64,000 nt of DNA from assembly GCA_018398585.1 (NCBI GenBank), contig JAGTTD010000011.1, positions 6,819,001-6,883,000 on the forward strand, written 5' to 3'. A model generated the notes under the pieces. The model searched no databases. It was not told where the DNA came from and worked only from the letters and a program-made list of their open reading frames with translations. Of this stretch, positions 23,131-33,260 are shown in pieces. The DNA is from Simmondsia chinensis. Taxonomy: Eukaryota; Streptophyta; Magnoliopsida; Caryophyllales; Simmondsiaceae. Within the stretch, counting starts at the first letter, position 1. Each line of letters opens with the position of its first letter. The position numbers were made by a program, and so were the translations under genes.

Positions 23131-24240
23131 TTGTCATATGAGAAAATGGTTGAGGTTCCAGAGGTGGGTGAACAAGATATCCAAACTAAGCAATCCGTGG
23201 GGGAAATGGTTGTTTATGCTGGAGAGCGTAATGTCTCTGCGGTTTGTCAGAATGTTTCCTCTTCGGACCAGCAAATCGTGGAGAGGACCGCCTCAAAGTC
23301 TATTTCTGAGCGTCCTCCTGTTGCTCATTGGACGAGGGAGCAGGCCGGCTTGCCAAAGAGTTTGTCGAGGCGTCCCAAGCTCGTCCTCTCTGTTCTTTTG
23401 TGCAACAAACGGCGGGTGAAGAGGGGGTCGCAATGTTACGTTCCAGGTATGTTTTCCCTGACGACTTCAAGATTCGAGGCCCAAAGGAGGACGAGTGTCC
23501 TTTGTTCCCGCCTCCGGGCTTTTTTGGGGTTAGTGTGGATGCTTTGGATGCAGGTTTGAGGTTTCCTATTCTGCAATTTGTGGCTAACGTTTTGTATTTA
23601 TATACGATTTGTCCGGGTTAAGTCACCCCTAATGGTTATAGGAATATTTATGGTTTTTTTACTTGGTTCCTTTGTCGACGGGTTTTGGCCGACTCATAAT
23701 ATCTTCGATGTCCTTCTTCAAGCCAAAGTGGTTGGTAGTGGAATATCCTTCGAACGACGTGGTGGGGCTATTTTTATCAAAAGTTTGCCCTCCAACTTAA
23801 AAAATTGGTTATAGAAAGCGATTTGGATTAAGCCTTTGAGTCATCCTCGATATCCCACAAAATGGCAGTCGGTATACAAGCCTCCTCGACCGATACCAAA
23901 TAGTTTAACCCCAGAGGAACGAGCCATATATGACTACTTTACTGGGGGCTTTAGAGAAGATAAGTTTTTGGCGACAAGGGAGATGCTAGAGCAAGAAATT
24001 ATTTTGGCAAAGGCTGGCCTGAGTCTGAAACCGTATCCAGGTACGTAACCGGGTGTATATGCGTTTGGTTGTTCTCTTCTTGGTTAACGGGTCCTAAACT
24101 TACTCTTTTCCTTTTCCGTTAGCTGAGGAGCTCGAGGGGTTGGACATTCGGAACTTGTCCTCTCTTCCTATTGGAAAGCAGGTGCAAAGGCGGCATCCTG
24201 TCCTGAAGAAGCGTAAGACAATACGAGGGTCGTCACATCA
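23131..24240 (+). pseudogene. Transposase_28-like antisense ORF of a Tat-type gypsy
   Basis: Plus-strand frames read FPDDFKIRGPKEDECPLFPP, PGFFGVSVDALDAGLRFPIL and LPSNLKNW, then HPRYPTKWQSVYKPPRPIPN and SLTPEERAIYDYF. This is the pattern of the plant 'putative gypsy-type transposon' domain (Transposase_28, PF04195). A GT..AG intron is plausible at 24041-24122, joining KPYP to EELEGLDIRNLSSLP. Two frameshifts (about 23330 and 23620) and a stop near 23813 break it. Its strand is opposite to the 3' LTR at 21366-22542, which matches the known antisense extra ORFs between pol and 3' LTR in some Tat-lineage elements. The domain call is moderately sure; the antisense-ORF reading is inference. Confidence 0.6.
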
Positions 24241-24378
24241 GCCTTCTTCAATATACACACACACACACACACACACAATAAACAAAAAAAAAAAAGAAAA
24301 AAAAATGAAAAAAGAAAATAGTACCCATATTCCCCACCCACACGTACTTTCGGGGAGATGGGAAGTCTTTTTTTTTCT

Positions 24379-24423
<45 letters not shown>

Positions 24424-24820
24424 CTGCTTTGGTCCTCTATATAAACAAGTATTGGGGGACTTTAAAAAAAATTACCATGATCTTCCTCTTTTCTTAACTG
24501 GCAATTAGTGGGAGAGGAAAAGTTTTCTTTGGAGATTCATTTATAAAAGCCAGAAGAGAGGCAAGATAAAAAGGGAAGCAGACCAAAAAGGAAAGAAAAA
24601 AAACATGAACAGAAAGAGAGAGGAGGAGAAAGAAGAAGAAGAGGGAAAAAGAAGAAGGATCAGCAGGAGGGAGAGGAAAAAGAAAAAGAAAAACAAATTT
24701 AAAAGCAAACAACAAAATTTGAATGGGAGAGAGAAAAAACAAAAAAGATTTAGTGTGATAGAGAGAAGAAAGAAGAAGGAAGAAGATATAAAGTAAGGAA
24801 GCAAAAAGAGTTCAATCAAG
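24241..24820. repeat. low-complexity block: (CA)n, (TA)n, purine-rich tract
   Basis: (CA)n at about 24254-24277, (TA)n at about 24382-24421, then about 240 bp of almost pure A/G on the plus strand (24565-24800). Long frames here are artefacts of composition. No gene. Confidence 0.85.
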
Positions 24821-24995
24821 TTTTTTTTTTTTTTTTATTTTTTATTTTTTATTTTAAACATGGTAAGGACCGGGGGAGTAGTAAACCCCACAATTTCCTC
24901 AATTAAGAGGATCACAAGTAAGGCAAGTGGGAATCGAACCCGAGACCTCCTGAATGGGTGCCGGATGCAAACTACTATGCCAACACCATAATGGG
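24821..24995 (-). mobile_element. tRNA-derived SINE with TSD
   Basis: Flanked by the direct repeat caatcaag (24813-24820 and 24996-25003). On the minus strand the 175-bp body starts CCCATTATGGTGTTGGCATA, with an A-box-like TGGCATAGTAG. About 35 bp later comes a perfect B box, GGTTCGATTCC. It ends in an A-rich tail (AAATAAAAAATAAAAA, then a run of A). This is the full layout of a tRNA-derived, LINE-mobilised SINE with a Pol III internal promoter. It ends in poly-A rather than a TTG tail, so its partner LINE would be L1-type, not the RTE family seen nearby. Confidence 0.85.
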
Positions 24996-25139
24996 CAATC
25001 AAGTATTCTTTTTACCTTTAGTGTCTTTAGTTTTTGAATATATACAATTTCTCTTCTTTTTGTCTCCTATTTTCTCTTTTAATTTCATCCCTATATTGAT
25101 CATGTGTTTTTTTAAATAATAATTCTGGCCACTCTCTCT

Positions 25140-25735
25140 CTCTCTTCTCTGGGCATCGACGTTCACTGATACCCCTCCCTCTCCCTTCGCCTACGCGAAC
25201 CCCAGCGACGCCACCGCCCCACTGCCGACTAACTCGCCGACTCGTCTCCACCCCCAGCGACGCCACCTCGACTGCGATGTCCCACCACCGGGCAAGCGCC
25301 GCGCCTCACCTCTTACACCCATTCTCCACCGACACCGAACCACCACACCCACAGCCCAACCACCACCTAGCCCCACCCAACCACCTCCCACCACGACCCT
25401 CTGACCTCACATCCCGCCACCGCCTTGCCTCGCCTCTCCCACCCCAACCCAGGACCAGCCGCACTTAAACCCCAACCCTGACCTAGCCCAACCCACCCAC
25501 CACTTCGACCCACCAATTCTCGGACCTCGCCACCACCTCGCCCCAACTACCCGGCACCACCTTACCGACAACACACCCGCTCTGAAACAGGCACCACCAC
25601 CACCGCACCCCGTCACGCAACTCACACACACACCACACCACACCTCGCCCGCCGCATCACCACCACCAGCCCCACCCCCACCATCGCCGCCGTCAACAAT
25701 CCTAAGCCGGCAGCTCGTGGCCGACAAGCAAGAGG
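25140..25735. other. C-rich, strand-skewed GC island
   Basis: About 600 bp with very high C content on the plus strand, many CCACC/CGCC motifs and retained CpG, abruptly unlike the AT-rich flanks. Frames on either strand are proline/histidine- or glycine/arginine-rich without a known domain. It ends just before an RTE 3' end. It might be the body of a non-autonomous element or a promoter/5' exon relic; nothing decides this. Confidence 0.45.
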
Positions 25736-25749
25736 GGGTCTAGGTTTTT

Positions 25750-25892
25750 GGCTGACGGATGCCGACCTTATTCTTAGGCTGGGGATCCTAGGAAACAGCC
25801 TCTCTTCAGGGTAGCCCCCTGAAGGGGAAAGGCTGCGTACATCTGCCCTTTCCAGACCCTGCTTTTGGTGGGAGCTCTTAGAGGCACTGGGC
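25750..25892 (+). mobile_element. 5'-truncated RTE LINE or SINE 3' end
   Basis: Matches the 3' end of the LINE at 43.4 kb along its length: gatgccgaccttattcttag, ggatcctaggaaacagcc, aaggctgcgtacatctgccc, agaccctgcttttggtggga and gaggcactgggc. The TTG tail has decayed and no TSD was found. About 140 bp remain. Confidence 0.75.
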
Positions 25893-26264
25893 CTCTATTT
25901 TAATTTTACTCTTCAATTTTAAATTAGTTTTGAAGCAAACTGATTTTTCTTTACAGATATTCAAATGATTCTTTCTTTCTTTCTCATGCCTCTTTAAACT
26001 TGGAATCCTACTAATTTCCTACACCCCTCTTTAAATTGGGAGAGTTAAAAAAAAAAAAGAAAAAGAAAAGAAAAGGAGTTTTGTTTTAAAAAAAAAAGTA
26101 AAAAAGGGGTAGATATATACAAAGTGGAAGAGGAGAAAGATAGGAGAGGGAGGAGAGAGAGCAAACGTTTAAAAAAAGAGATATGATAAATAATTTTTAT
26201 TTGTTTGTAATTAAAAAAGTGAGATTTAAACAAAATTCTCAAGTTCAACTTAAATTTTAAAGTG

Positions 26265-26565
26265 TTTTTTAACCACAGTGGATTAAAAAATCCTACGTAG
26301 GGGTGCTTAACCCACGGTGGATTGAAAAATCATACGTGGGGGTGTCTTGAAAGGGGAGTAAATTTAACCCACGATAGATTGAAAAATTATATGTTGGGGC
26401 GGCCCAAAAGGGTAATAAATTTTAATCTACGGTGGATTAAAAAATCCTACATGGAAGTGGCCTGAAAGGGTAATAAATTTTAACTCAAGACGAATTTAAA
26501 AGTTCTTACATGAGAGTGTTTAAGGAAATTTATAATCGATTTTGACCAATGGCGAACTTCAAAGG
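26265..26565. repeat. 58-bp tandem repeat, about 6 copies
   Basis: Units of cccacggtggattgaaaaat, catacgtggggg, gcctgaaagggtaataaatt recur with starts near 26272, 26311, 26368, 26426, 26484 and 26545. Most spacings are 57-61 bp; the first interval is shorter. No coding function. Confidence 0.8.
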
Positions 26566-28640
26566 AAAAAAAAAAGCAATTTTTCTTTTTAGTCGAGTTT
26601 AGTTCCAATTAAACCCGTCCGAATCCATAAAATTTTCTCAACAATTTCCCCAAAAAAATAATGATAAAACTTTTCTTTTTTTAAAAAAAATTTATTAGAA
26701 GAAAAAGGGGATGGCACTGCACCGTCCCCTCCCCCAAAAAATAATAAACAAATTTTATTTATTTACTTTTTTCTCTTCTATCATTTAAAAAAAAAGGAAG
26801 AGAAAAGAAAAATAAAACAAAAGGGAGAAAAGAAAATATGGAGCAACAAAATTTTGAATAAAAGTCGCATAAAAAAATTCAAAATGATCAAAACAAAATT
26901 AAAATATTTTTCGAATTTTTTTTTTTTTAAGAACTACATCGACTTGATCCCAAAAAGAGTACTTAGGAAACACAAAATAAAATGGCAGGTGCAGACATAA
27001 TTAAATATATCAAACATGAAATACTAGACTCAAGTGGTTTGACCAAGAACAGCCTAAAATTAAGATTAATTTGACTAGGGTATGAAACGGCATAAAAGAA
27101 CTTGAGCTCAAAGTTCAAAGGGAAAAAAAGAGGAAAAATAAATGACTTAGAGATAATATGCTTTAATTAGCTAAATGGGATCCAACACCTCTAAATTAAA
27201 TCCAACATAAAGTGGAACTAAGAATGGCTTGATCCCTTAAAAGGGTACGTAGGCAACCAAATTCGGGTGCAGCCCAAATAAAAAAAAAATTTCGTTTTCT
27301 CTCATGAGATTAATATTATGTCAACACTTTAGTTAGTTGATTCAACTCGATTTCACTCAGGCAATCTAAACCAAATGACTTCCACATCCAATCCAAAGCA
27401 AAATACCTCTAATGTCCTGTCCAAACTCGAAATGACTTCTGTGTCAAGACTTAAATTCAAAAAGACTCACATATCAAATCTAAACAAAAATTAAATTTCA
27501 TTTTGTATCCGAATATAAAATTTACTATTATCAAAGCTCAAATGCAAATTCAAAATAACCTAAACTTCAAATTGACTTCCATGTCACAAAATCTAAATTG
27601 ATTGCCATGTCACACTTAAACTCAATTTTATGCCAAACCCAACTACAAAAAGAGTGTCAATGCTAAACCAAATTTAAACTCAAAACCAAATTTCTAAGCT
27701 AAGCTAACTCCTATGTCAAGTCCAAATTTAAAGTAAATCCCAAGTCAATTTCAAATCCTAAGACATCTTCCAAATTTAAATGACGTCCCAGTCACTTTTT
27801 TTTTTAAAAAGCCTAAGCCAAACCCCAAATCCAAATTAGTACTAAGTGAAAACTCAAGTCCAAAACAACTCTAAGTCAAACCCCAAATTCACATTAATTC
27901 AAGGTCAAACCAAATCCAAATAAATTTCAAGTCAAACCCTGGTATAAAATGAATTCTCAGTCAAACCGAAACTCGAGACTACTTTTAAGTCTAACAAATA
28001 AAGATCCAAATCATTTCCCATCCAAGTCAAAAAAGTCCTAATCTTCAAATTAAGTCTAGACTCCCAAGTCAAGTCTAAACCAAAATCAAATCAAGTTCAA
28101 ACCTCCAATCCAAATGATTTCTAAGTCAAGCCTAAATCTAAAGTACCTTTTGAGTCAAACCTAAGGAAAAATGACTTCTAAGCCAATACTAAACCCAAAT
28201 AACCTTCAAATTGAACCTCCCAAAATACAAATAAACCTTGTGGTCTTAAACCAATTAGTCATCTAGTCACCTAGTCGATTGATTAAAACACAAACATACC
28301 ATCAGTAGGAATCAAAGGGTATTCTCGTAAGGGAGATGTAATTAAAGGTGTACATCACCTTGAATAGGATTGTTTCCCAAATTAATAAAACCTATGTACA
28401 TCTTGTATACACGAAAATTCATGTTTTGCAAATTCCATATTTTTGCTCAACAACAGTGTAACAATTGATGCTAAAATAATAATTTGCTAATACTAAACAT
28501 GACATAAGGTCACTAAAATTGCTGCATTATAACTTTATTTGATGGAAATTCGAGATGCGCAATAGGTGAGATTGATTTTTCAAAATCAAACAAGAATGAG
28601 AAGGACAAAGTAGAACTTCATAATTCATAACCATTTTGGT
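26566..28640. other. A-rich and AC-rich intergenic DNA
   Basis: 26570-26950 is poly-A/T-rich. From about 27340 to 28240 a degenerate short-period text of the form aagtcaaaccaaattcaaa repeats with low guanine content. It recalls the 0.6-1.8 kb array in style but not sequence. Variants of cttgatcccaaaaagagtac-like text occur at about 26945 and 27228. No gene was recognised. Confidence 0.45.
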
Positions 28641-28744
28641 CAACACCTAGCATTTTAAATGTTGAGGGCTTGGCAGTGCTCTAGTTTTGGCAGCGGAAGT
28701 GACAACTAGCAATGACATTTGAAAATGTATTGATTTATATTATC

Positions 28745-28965
28745 GTTAAGTGCATATCAAAGGTGATAATCAGATCATTATCAAGGTGATGTGGAAAGAG
28801 TTTAGATATACCTTTGGGAGATTCAAACTAATCAAGGATATTTGGAAGATGCTTAATGAGATTCACTATGTTCAGATTTCTCATGATTTCAAACAAGGTA
28901 ATCAAGCAACGAATTTGGTCACAAATGTAGAACATTTTTTGGCGGGATGTGGAGAAGCCATAGGA
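28745..28965 (+). pseudogene. LINE-type RNase H (RVT_3-like) fragment
   Basis: The frame 28750-28986 reads KGDNQIIIKVMWKEFRYTFG, RFKLIKDIWKMLNEIHYVQI and HDFKQGNQATNLVTNVEHF. This matches the C-terminal part of the plant RNase H-like domain found in L1-type LINEs (typically EGDSKIVI...I.HIYREGNQAADFLAN). Only the second half of the domain is present and no RT precedes it. The outer gypsy LTR begins at 28969, cutting the frame. Confidence 0.65.
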
Positions 28966-29819
28966 GAATGTCATGGATCGAAGTAGTTATGCTTATTAGG
29001 CTAGTTTGTTAACAAGCTAATTTTGCACAAATAAGGGGTAAACCCTCTTGTAATCATAACAATGATGATCAATATACAAACTTTACTTTCTCTCTTGTAT
29101 AATTCTCTCCAACTCCCTCCTCCCAAATTCTTCTATTCTCCTCCCATCTCCAATTCTTTCTATCTCTTTATCTCATCTCCATTCTAAATTGATACGACCG
29201 ACACATCAACTAGCGCCATGTCACTACTCAACACATTAAAAACTCGGGACACGTCATCAGTCGTTCGACTTAATTGGACATTAGGAGTGTCTAATTGTAA
29301 TTAGGTCCAACTAACCCATAGCATAAATAATGGCTTTAGGATAGAGAGAGAGGTATGATGATTATTATTGTGAGCTCTTCTCCCTCCCCCTTAATTCTCT
29401 TCTATCTCTCCCCCTCTACTTCTAGTCTTCTTCTTCGCTCCCTCTTTTATACTGCTTACAATACTTATACTTGTAAATGCCTCACACTTATAGTGATATA
29501 TACACACAAACACCCATACACACACAAATATACATATACTTTACTTGGTTGATTTATTGTTCCTGAGTTGATTGAGTATGAAATTTGCAATGAGTAGTTT
29601 GATTGCATCAATTGGTATCAAAGCTACCGATTCTCGTCCATGGAAAATTGAGCAATCATTTTAAATTAGTTTGAGTTTTATATGCAAAGAGGCTTGGTTT
29701 TGTTCGAAGATGTTCAACGAGCTTTAGGATTTAATCATCTATTGCCTAGTTGCTGCTCACGAGTTGTTGATTGGTATTTTTGAGGTCAAATTTGAGCGTT
29801 TGAATTTGAATTGTGGAAC

Positions 29820-30180
29820 TTCAAGCATTGCACAGAATGTGTTTGATAAAATGTCATACTATGAAATTTCACATTTGTTCAACTCAAATTCAGTTCAAAT
29901 GAAGCCTCATAATGATGCTACACTCTTAATCAAAGTCTCAAGGCTTCTTTACCCTATAAATGACAATGTTCTTTTCCAAGTGTTTTATCATTATGGTATT
30001 CTTGAAATAATTAAAGTGATCTAATCTTCCATTATTGAGGTTTATAGCTCATGTTAGTTATTATACGATAGGGAGTGCCAGCTTAGCCTTCAAGTTCTTG
30101 CATGGAAGACACATATATGATCAATGTTGTGTCTTAGACATTCAATATCTCAACACCTGTGACATTATTGAGGTGGACAC
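29820..30180 (+). pseudogene. PTB-like RRM fragment carried by the inner gypsy
   Basis: Two adjoining frames read LLYPINDNVLFQVFYHYGIL and, after a stop at about 30022, KFLHGRHIYDQCCVLDIQYL. Plant polypyrimidine-tract-binding proteins have an RRM with the same spacing (LYPIT..VL.QVF..YG..EKI and LQGR.IYD.CC.LDIQ), so this looks like a captured piece of a PTB gene or an RRM-bearing gag substitute. It lies between the PBS and the RT remnants, the gag position. A known gypsy gag cannot be excluded from sequence reading alone. Confidence 0.55.
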
Positions 30181-30469
30181 AAAGGTCATAATCCCTGCTA
30201 CTTTTGAGCACAAGGAGCCTAGTGATATGCTATTAAAGTAACCTTCTAGAGCAAATGAAGTTACTCTAGAACTAGCAAGCTCTGAAAGATCAAAGAATAA
30301 GGTAGTTATGGTCTTGAGCCTACAAATAGTGAGGTGCATTTAGGTGACGTAGCAAACCAACAGTACTTTAGTAAATCCTTGGATTGTCCTACTGCAAAGC
30401 CAAAGCTAATCAAGTTCCCCGAGCCTCATTTGTCACAGCTGATGGAAAAGAAGAGTTTGATTTGAAGGG

Positions 30470-31000
30470 ATAGAGCATTATCCTCTGTTAGTTGTTGTCC
30501 AAGCTACTGTTGAAAAACATTGCAAGCGTTTTGTGGATGTTTTTGCTAAAAGGGTTGGGCTCCCTTCTCACCATCCGGGCTTTGATCATTGAATTTCGCT
30601 CAAGGACAGTAATATAGTTATGCCTCTCAACCGAACGCACCTTCTACATTTTAGAGCATCCGGAATGACACTCTTTAGTCCTTTCCCCATAAAGCTGTTT
30701 TAATCTATAGGGTGGCATGGTTTGACTACATGAGGCACCATCACTCAATACTCAAGGTCTTGCGCACCAACCAATTCCTTGTCAAGCAAGCCAAGGTCTT
30801 TCGCAGCCATAAAGATTGAGTGTTTGGGTCATTTTGTTTCTAGAGAAGGAGTAGTAGCTAACCAACATAAGTTCGTGCACCATCCATGCGGCTGCCGCTT
30901 TTGACCACCTTAAGCGGGCTTTGACTTCAGCTCCTATGTTAGCACCTTCTGAACAATTTTCTAAGTTTGACCCTTGGGAACAAGGGTCATTTCATAGGGG
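30470..31000 (+). pseudogene. gypsy RT and RNase H remnants (inner element)
   Basis: Short frames read CKRFVDVFAKRVGLPSHHPG then FDH (the entry to gypsy RT), ECLGHFVSREGVVA-like residues near 30820, and AFDHLKRALTSAPMLAPSEQ at about 30900. Order and strand match gypsy RT to RNase H, but the catalytic palm is absent and stops are frequent. Confidence 0.65.
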
Positions 31001-32453
31001 GCGGTATTGATAAGGTTATTGACATCGACACATCAGCTACCACCATATCACGGCGTGACTCATCAGCAACTCAGGGCATGTCATTAGTCGGTTTCACTTA
31101 GCTGGACATTAGGAGTGTCTAATTGTAATTATGGCCATTTAATCCATAGTAAAAATAATGCCCGTAGGTTAGAGAGAGACGTATGATGATAATGGATGTG
31201 AGCTGTTCTCCCTCCCCTTTGATTCTCGTCTATCTCTCCCCCTCTTCTTCTAGTCTTCTTTTTCTTCCCTCCCTCTTAATATACATTTACTTTACTTGGT
31301 TTATTGATTGTTCTTGGCATATGTATATTTATTTGGTTGATTGGTTGTTCTTGAGTTGATTGAGTTTAAAATTTAGGATTAGTAGTTTGATTGCATCATA
31401 AATCCCTTCCCTTCATGTAGGTTCATGACATTTGGTATCATAGCTTGATCTTGAGCTAAAATTTAACAATTTCATGATTGATCGTTGATTCCATGCTGGC
31501 CAAGAGTAAGAAGAACCCTACAATGACGAAAATTAGATGCTAGTTGCAAGGTCTGGTGTAGAAATTAATAGAATCCCAATGGGTAGCTAAGAAGCACAAA
31601 GACCAAAAGAAGAAACACACAATCAGTTACTTGAAGTAATACAACATACTGGTGCTCAAAATGCTTGCATTGATGCACCAATTGGTGGTGAATTCATCGC
31701 TACCCATGATTTCTACTAGGAGTTGGGAGGAGCTAAGATTGCATGAGTTTAGGGCAAATATGGGGTGTTGTGTTTGGGGCAAATTATTGGTGGAAAGCCT
31801 TCGATCTTAGGATCATTTCAAATCAAGAATGTACTTCCACTTTCAAACTCTCCAAAATCAAAACCCATTTTGAATTATGACGTGAAATTGCCAAATGGAC
31901 GAAGAACAAAGACCAAGGTTGGAGGATTGTTAAGATGGAAGGCTAACTTGAAAATTCCAAGGAGAAGGCTGGGTAAAATTCCATCAAGAAAGCTTAAAAC
32001 AAAACAAAAAAAGGCAAATGCCTCAAACCCACAAAACATTTTTTGGATATTATGTACAAGAAGCATAACACAGCATTCCTACTCCAATACTTCCAAAAAC
32101 ATTTAATCCTTGAGGACAAGGATTATTTCACTAACCCGGGAACAGTGAGCAAGTACCTGGGGAGTCGGTTGGCTGGCATGTGGAAGGGAATTGGTTAGCA
32201 CACATGGATGAACATGGTTGTGGTTTAGAGTTTGTTTTACATAATATGTTAGTATATTGTTACATAATATGTAGTAGGATATTTTTCATGTATTAATTAG
32301 TTGTTATATCATGTAGTAGGTTATTTCAAGATATTAGTAGTTTGTTATAAAATATTTCGGTCATTTTAGTTAATTAGGATTGTTACTTTGATGTAGTAGG
32401 ATTTTTCATATGTAGTAGTCAGTAGTGATTGATGATATATTAGAAGGTTGTTG

Positions 32454-33260
32454 ACAAGGGCAGATCCACAATTGTTTCATCAGGGGCACGAGCCCCCCAT
32501 ATGGCCCATGTGCTGAATCTTAAATATTAGTGGTGGCTCATTATAATTTGTAAGTATGGGTTTTTGAAAAAAAAAAAAAAAAAGAATGGTCCTTGATCAC
32601 ATTGTACAGTCTAGCTTGAAGATTAATGTCATGTTAACTATTTCTTAAGTGAAGGGTTCAAGGCCACCAATTCTCAACTTTTTGAAATATTTTAATTGTG
32701 AATCTTTTAAAGTTGTGGTTCTTTATTTTCAAACACTATAGAACCTTATATAATATAATAATACTAATAGATTCAGAATATTTCACTAAGTTACTATTCT
32801 TTTTTTGGAAAACACTAAGTTATGATTCTAATTCACTTATTTGAAAATATTTTTTTGTTGTATTAGTATAATTATTTTATAAAAGTTTATATGTATTCTC
32901 AATTTTTAATAAATTATTTGTATATTCTATTTATTTATTTATTTTTAATTTTGTTTAATATAAACCCTATAATATTGAAATCCTAGAATCATTTTTTTCT
33001 AGTAGACAAATTGTCTCATTTTTTTTATTTTGTCTACACTTTTTGCTTTCAAATGCTCCCCAACTATGTAAATTTTAACACAAATTTTATTTCTCAATTC
33101 TCTCGTATTTTTCTCCTCTTTATGTGACATACTTACATATATATTTATATATTTAATTAATATTATTTTTTTATTATAAATGTAAACCTCGCTTTGTTAA
33201 ATTTTTTTGATTGACTAATAGTACATGCCCCTAGTGAATGAAATTTCTGGATTCGTCACT
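32454..33260. mobile_element. hAT-like non-autonomous element in the outer gypsy
   Basis: The ends are inverted and similar: left ggcagatccacaattgtttc then caggggcacg; the right end read on the minus strand gives gaatccagaaatttcattca then ctaggggcatg. Flanks GGTTGTTG (32446-32453) and GGTTAATG (33261-33268) form an imperfect 8-bp TSD as hAT elements make. The interior is AT-rich and holds no transposase. Confidence 0.65.

Larger units (their letters stand above)
29190..31398 (+). mobile_element. inner Ty3/gypsy nested in the outer LTR
   Basis: LTRs 29190-29610 and 31008-31398 share the start TGATA, ggacattaggagtgtctaat, a CT-rich block and the end tttgattgcatca. TSD TAAAT lies at 29185-29189 and 31399-31403, exactly where the outer LTR is split. 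PBS attggtatcaaagc is at 29611, and a G-rich tract (ataggggg) lies just before the right LTR. The interior is only 1.4 kb: an RRM-like segment in place of gag, then shortened RT/RNase H remnants. Confidence 0.85.

Noticed and set aside
24494..24819. Long leucine/phenylalanine- and lysine/glutamate-rich frames
   Set aside because: They come purely from a purine-rich tract read on either strand.
24880..24990. tRNA gene on the minus strand
   Set aside because: B box is perfect but there is no cloverleaf-compatible acceptor stem; poly-A tail and TSD show a SINE.
25277..25727. Proline- or glycine-rich protein genes in the C-rich island
   Set aside because: Frames are open in several phases because of base skew; no domain, start context or splice signals support a gene.
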